Positions 5,016 to 5,573 of a DNA stretch of 5,573 bases are shown in pieces. The notes under the pieces are model-generated. The model saw only the letters and a program-made list of their open reading frames with translations, had not been told where the DNA came from and did no database searches. A program made the position numbers and the translations under genes. The stretch lies in contig CALZJV010000432.1 in NCBI GenBank assembly GCA_945787595.1, positions 1 to 5,573 of the forward strand, read 5' to 3'. How positions within the stretch are numbered: the first letter of the stretch is position 1; every line of letters begins with the position of its first letter. The DNA comes from an uncultured Desulfobacterales bacterium (lineage in GTDB: Bacteria > Desulfobacterota > Desulfobacteria > Desulfobacterales > JAFDCJ01).

Positions 5016-5573
5016 GATTTCCTCTTCTTTTAGCTGAAACAGCCGTTCAATTAAATCACGGTCTTTATTTCTGACTCGGTCTACCTTCCAATTTTGCTCT
5101 CGAATGAAAGAAACATACCACCCGCCGACTTTTTGTTCATGAGTACGATATAGCATCATACTTGCCCGGCCATTACTTTTAGACTTTGACGAGAACCAGA
5201 TGAATAGTGCCGATGGAGAATGATCAAGAAGTCGGTTGTTTAGGTTATCGGAGCTGCGTTTCTTCTGGCGGGGGTGGACAGTGCGTAAATTTGTGCCCGC
5301 AGGAGCGAGAACGCCGTTCGAAAATTTCATATGACTTTGATCAACAATGCGATGTTGAACGAATGGTGGGATTGTAACATCATCTCCAGATTTCCAGAAA
5401 GGTTGGACCTCGGAACTAATAGAATCAATTCCGGTATTGATCCCGACTTTAGCTTTGCCTGCAAAAGCAAACCACTTCACGTCAAACCAATTATCGGTGC
5501 GGATGAGAAACACCTCCGCTGGATGCTCTACAGCTGTGAGCCGGTTGCGGCCGAGCAGCTCGCGGCGTGGGGC
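4998..5573 (-). CDS. Unrecognised cassette protein, C-terminal part (open at right window edge)
   Basis: I do not recognise this protein. The frame is open from base 5573, giving 191 residues. A GTG at 5513 could be a start, but GGAGG overlaps it rather than lying upstream, so the true start is probably outside the window. Visible traits: an aromatic-rich early segment (TDNWFDVKWFAFAGKAKVGI), a central stretch with PPFVQHRIVDQSH, and a region SALFIWFSSKSKSNGRASMM. The C-terminal part runs GGWYVSFIREQNWKVDRV and then a charged helix RDLIERLFQLKEEE. No signal peptide or transmembrane helix is evident in the visible part. The last codons, Thr-Gln-Gln-Lys-Arg-stop, lie in attC B: ACC CAA is the R'' core and CGT TGA is in the pairing arm, so the recombination site encodes the protein's end. 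It is AT-rich except for the first 60 bases at the edge. Confidence 0.7.
   Translation of the reverse strand, partial: APRRELLGRNRLTAVEHPAEVFLIRTDNWFDVKWFAFAGKAKVGINTGIDSISSEVQPFWKSGDDVTIPPFVQHRIVDQSHMKFSNGVLAPAGTNLRTVHPRQKKRSSDNLNNRLLDHSPSALFIWFSSKSKSNGRASMMLYRTHEQKVGGWYVSFIREQNWKVDRVRNKDRDLIERLFQLKEEEITQQKR

Larger units (their letters stand above)
1..5573 (-). mobile_element. Integron gene-cassette array (five cassettes, none with integrase)
   Basis: Five genes or interrupted genes all read on the minus strand, and each internal boundary holds one attC site. By the G^TT crossover rule the complete cassettes are 4386-4917, 1124-4385 and 236-1123, with partial cassettes at 4918-5573 and 1-235. 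In each complete cassette the first six bases, preceded by G, are the reverse complement of the R'' box at its own 3' end: GTTATAC/GTATAAC, GTTATAT/ACATAAC (one mismatch) and GTTGGGC/GCCCAAC. This closes each cassette into a circle with a paired attC. Gene content is unrelated from cassette to cassette and base composition jumps between them. The integron integrase, attI and Pc promoter are not in the window; they are inferred to lie beyond the right edge. Whether the platform is chromosomal or mobile cannot be told from here. Confidence 0.9.

Overview
This window is part of an integron gene-cassette array. Five cassettes lie head to tail on the minus strand, separated by four attC recombination sites (about 230-333, 1118-1243, 4380-4506 and 4912-5015). 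Each attC is a long imperfect palindrome bounded by RYYYAAC-like and GTTRRRY-like core boxes. The key evidence is that the first bases of each complete cassette are complementary to the R'' core box at that cassette's own far end. The match is perfect for two cassettes and has one mismatch for the third, which is what excision as a circle and G^TT crossover predict. No integrase, attI site or cassette promoter is present. From the cassette orientation they should lie to the right, beyond base 5573.

Layout in the reading direction, from high to low coordinates: (1) an unrecognised gene, open at the right window edge and ending inside its attC at 4998; (2) a short cassette of about 532 bp with an unrecognised helical protein of 132 residues (4501-4899); (3) a very large cassette of about 3.26 kb carrying an M4 (thermolysin-like) zinc metallopeptidase with an FTP/PepSY-like propeptide and long C-terminal beta-rich extensions (1335-4328), split by one in-frame TAA at 2877-2879; (4) a cassette of about 888 bp with a class I SAM-dependent methyltransferase (344-1105); (5) the start of a cassette with a cupin-domain protein, cut by the left edge at base 1.

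The cassettes differ strongly in base composition. The peptidase cassette is GC-rich and the other four genes are AT-rich, as expected when cassettes come from different donors. The attC sites also differ: the first and last are close relatives (both 104 bp with similar arms), while the two middle ones are longer and unlike them. The host is probably an environmental bacterium with a chromosomal integron or similar array, but nothing here identifies the lineage. The genes do not form a pathway; each cassette is an independent unit.

The points most worth following up are the oversized peptidase cassette, the stop codon exactly where the M4 catalytic histidine segment should be, the missing signal peptide on that peptidase, and the two orphan cassette genes.
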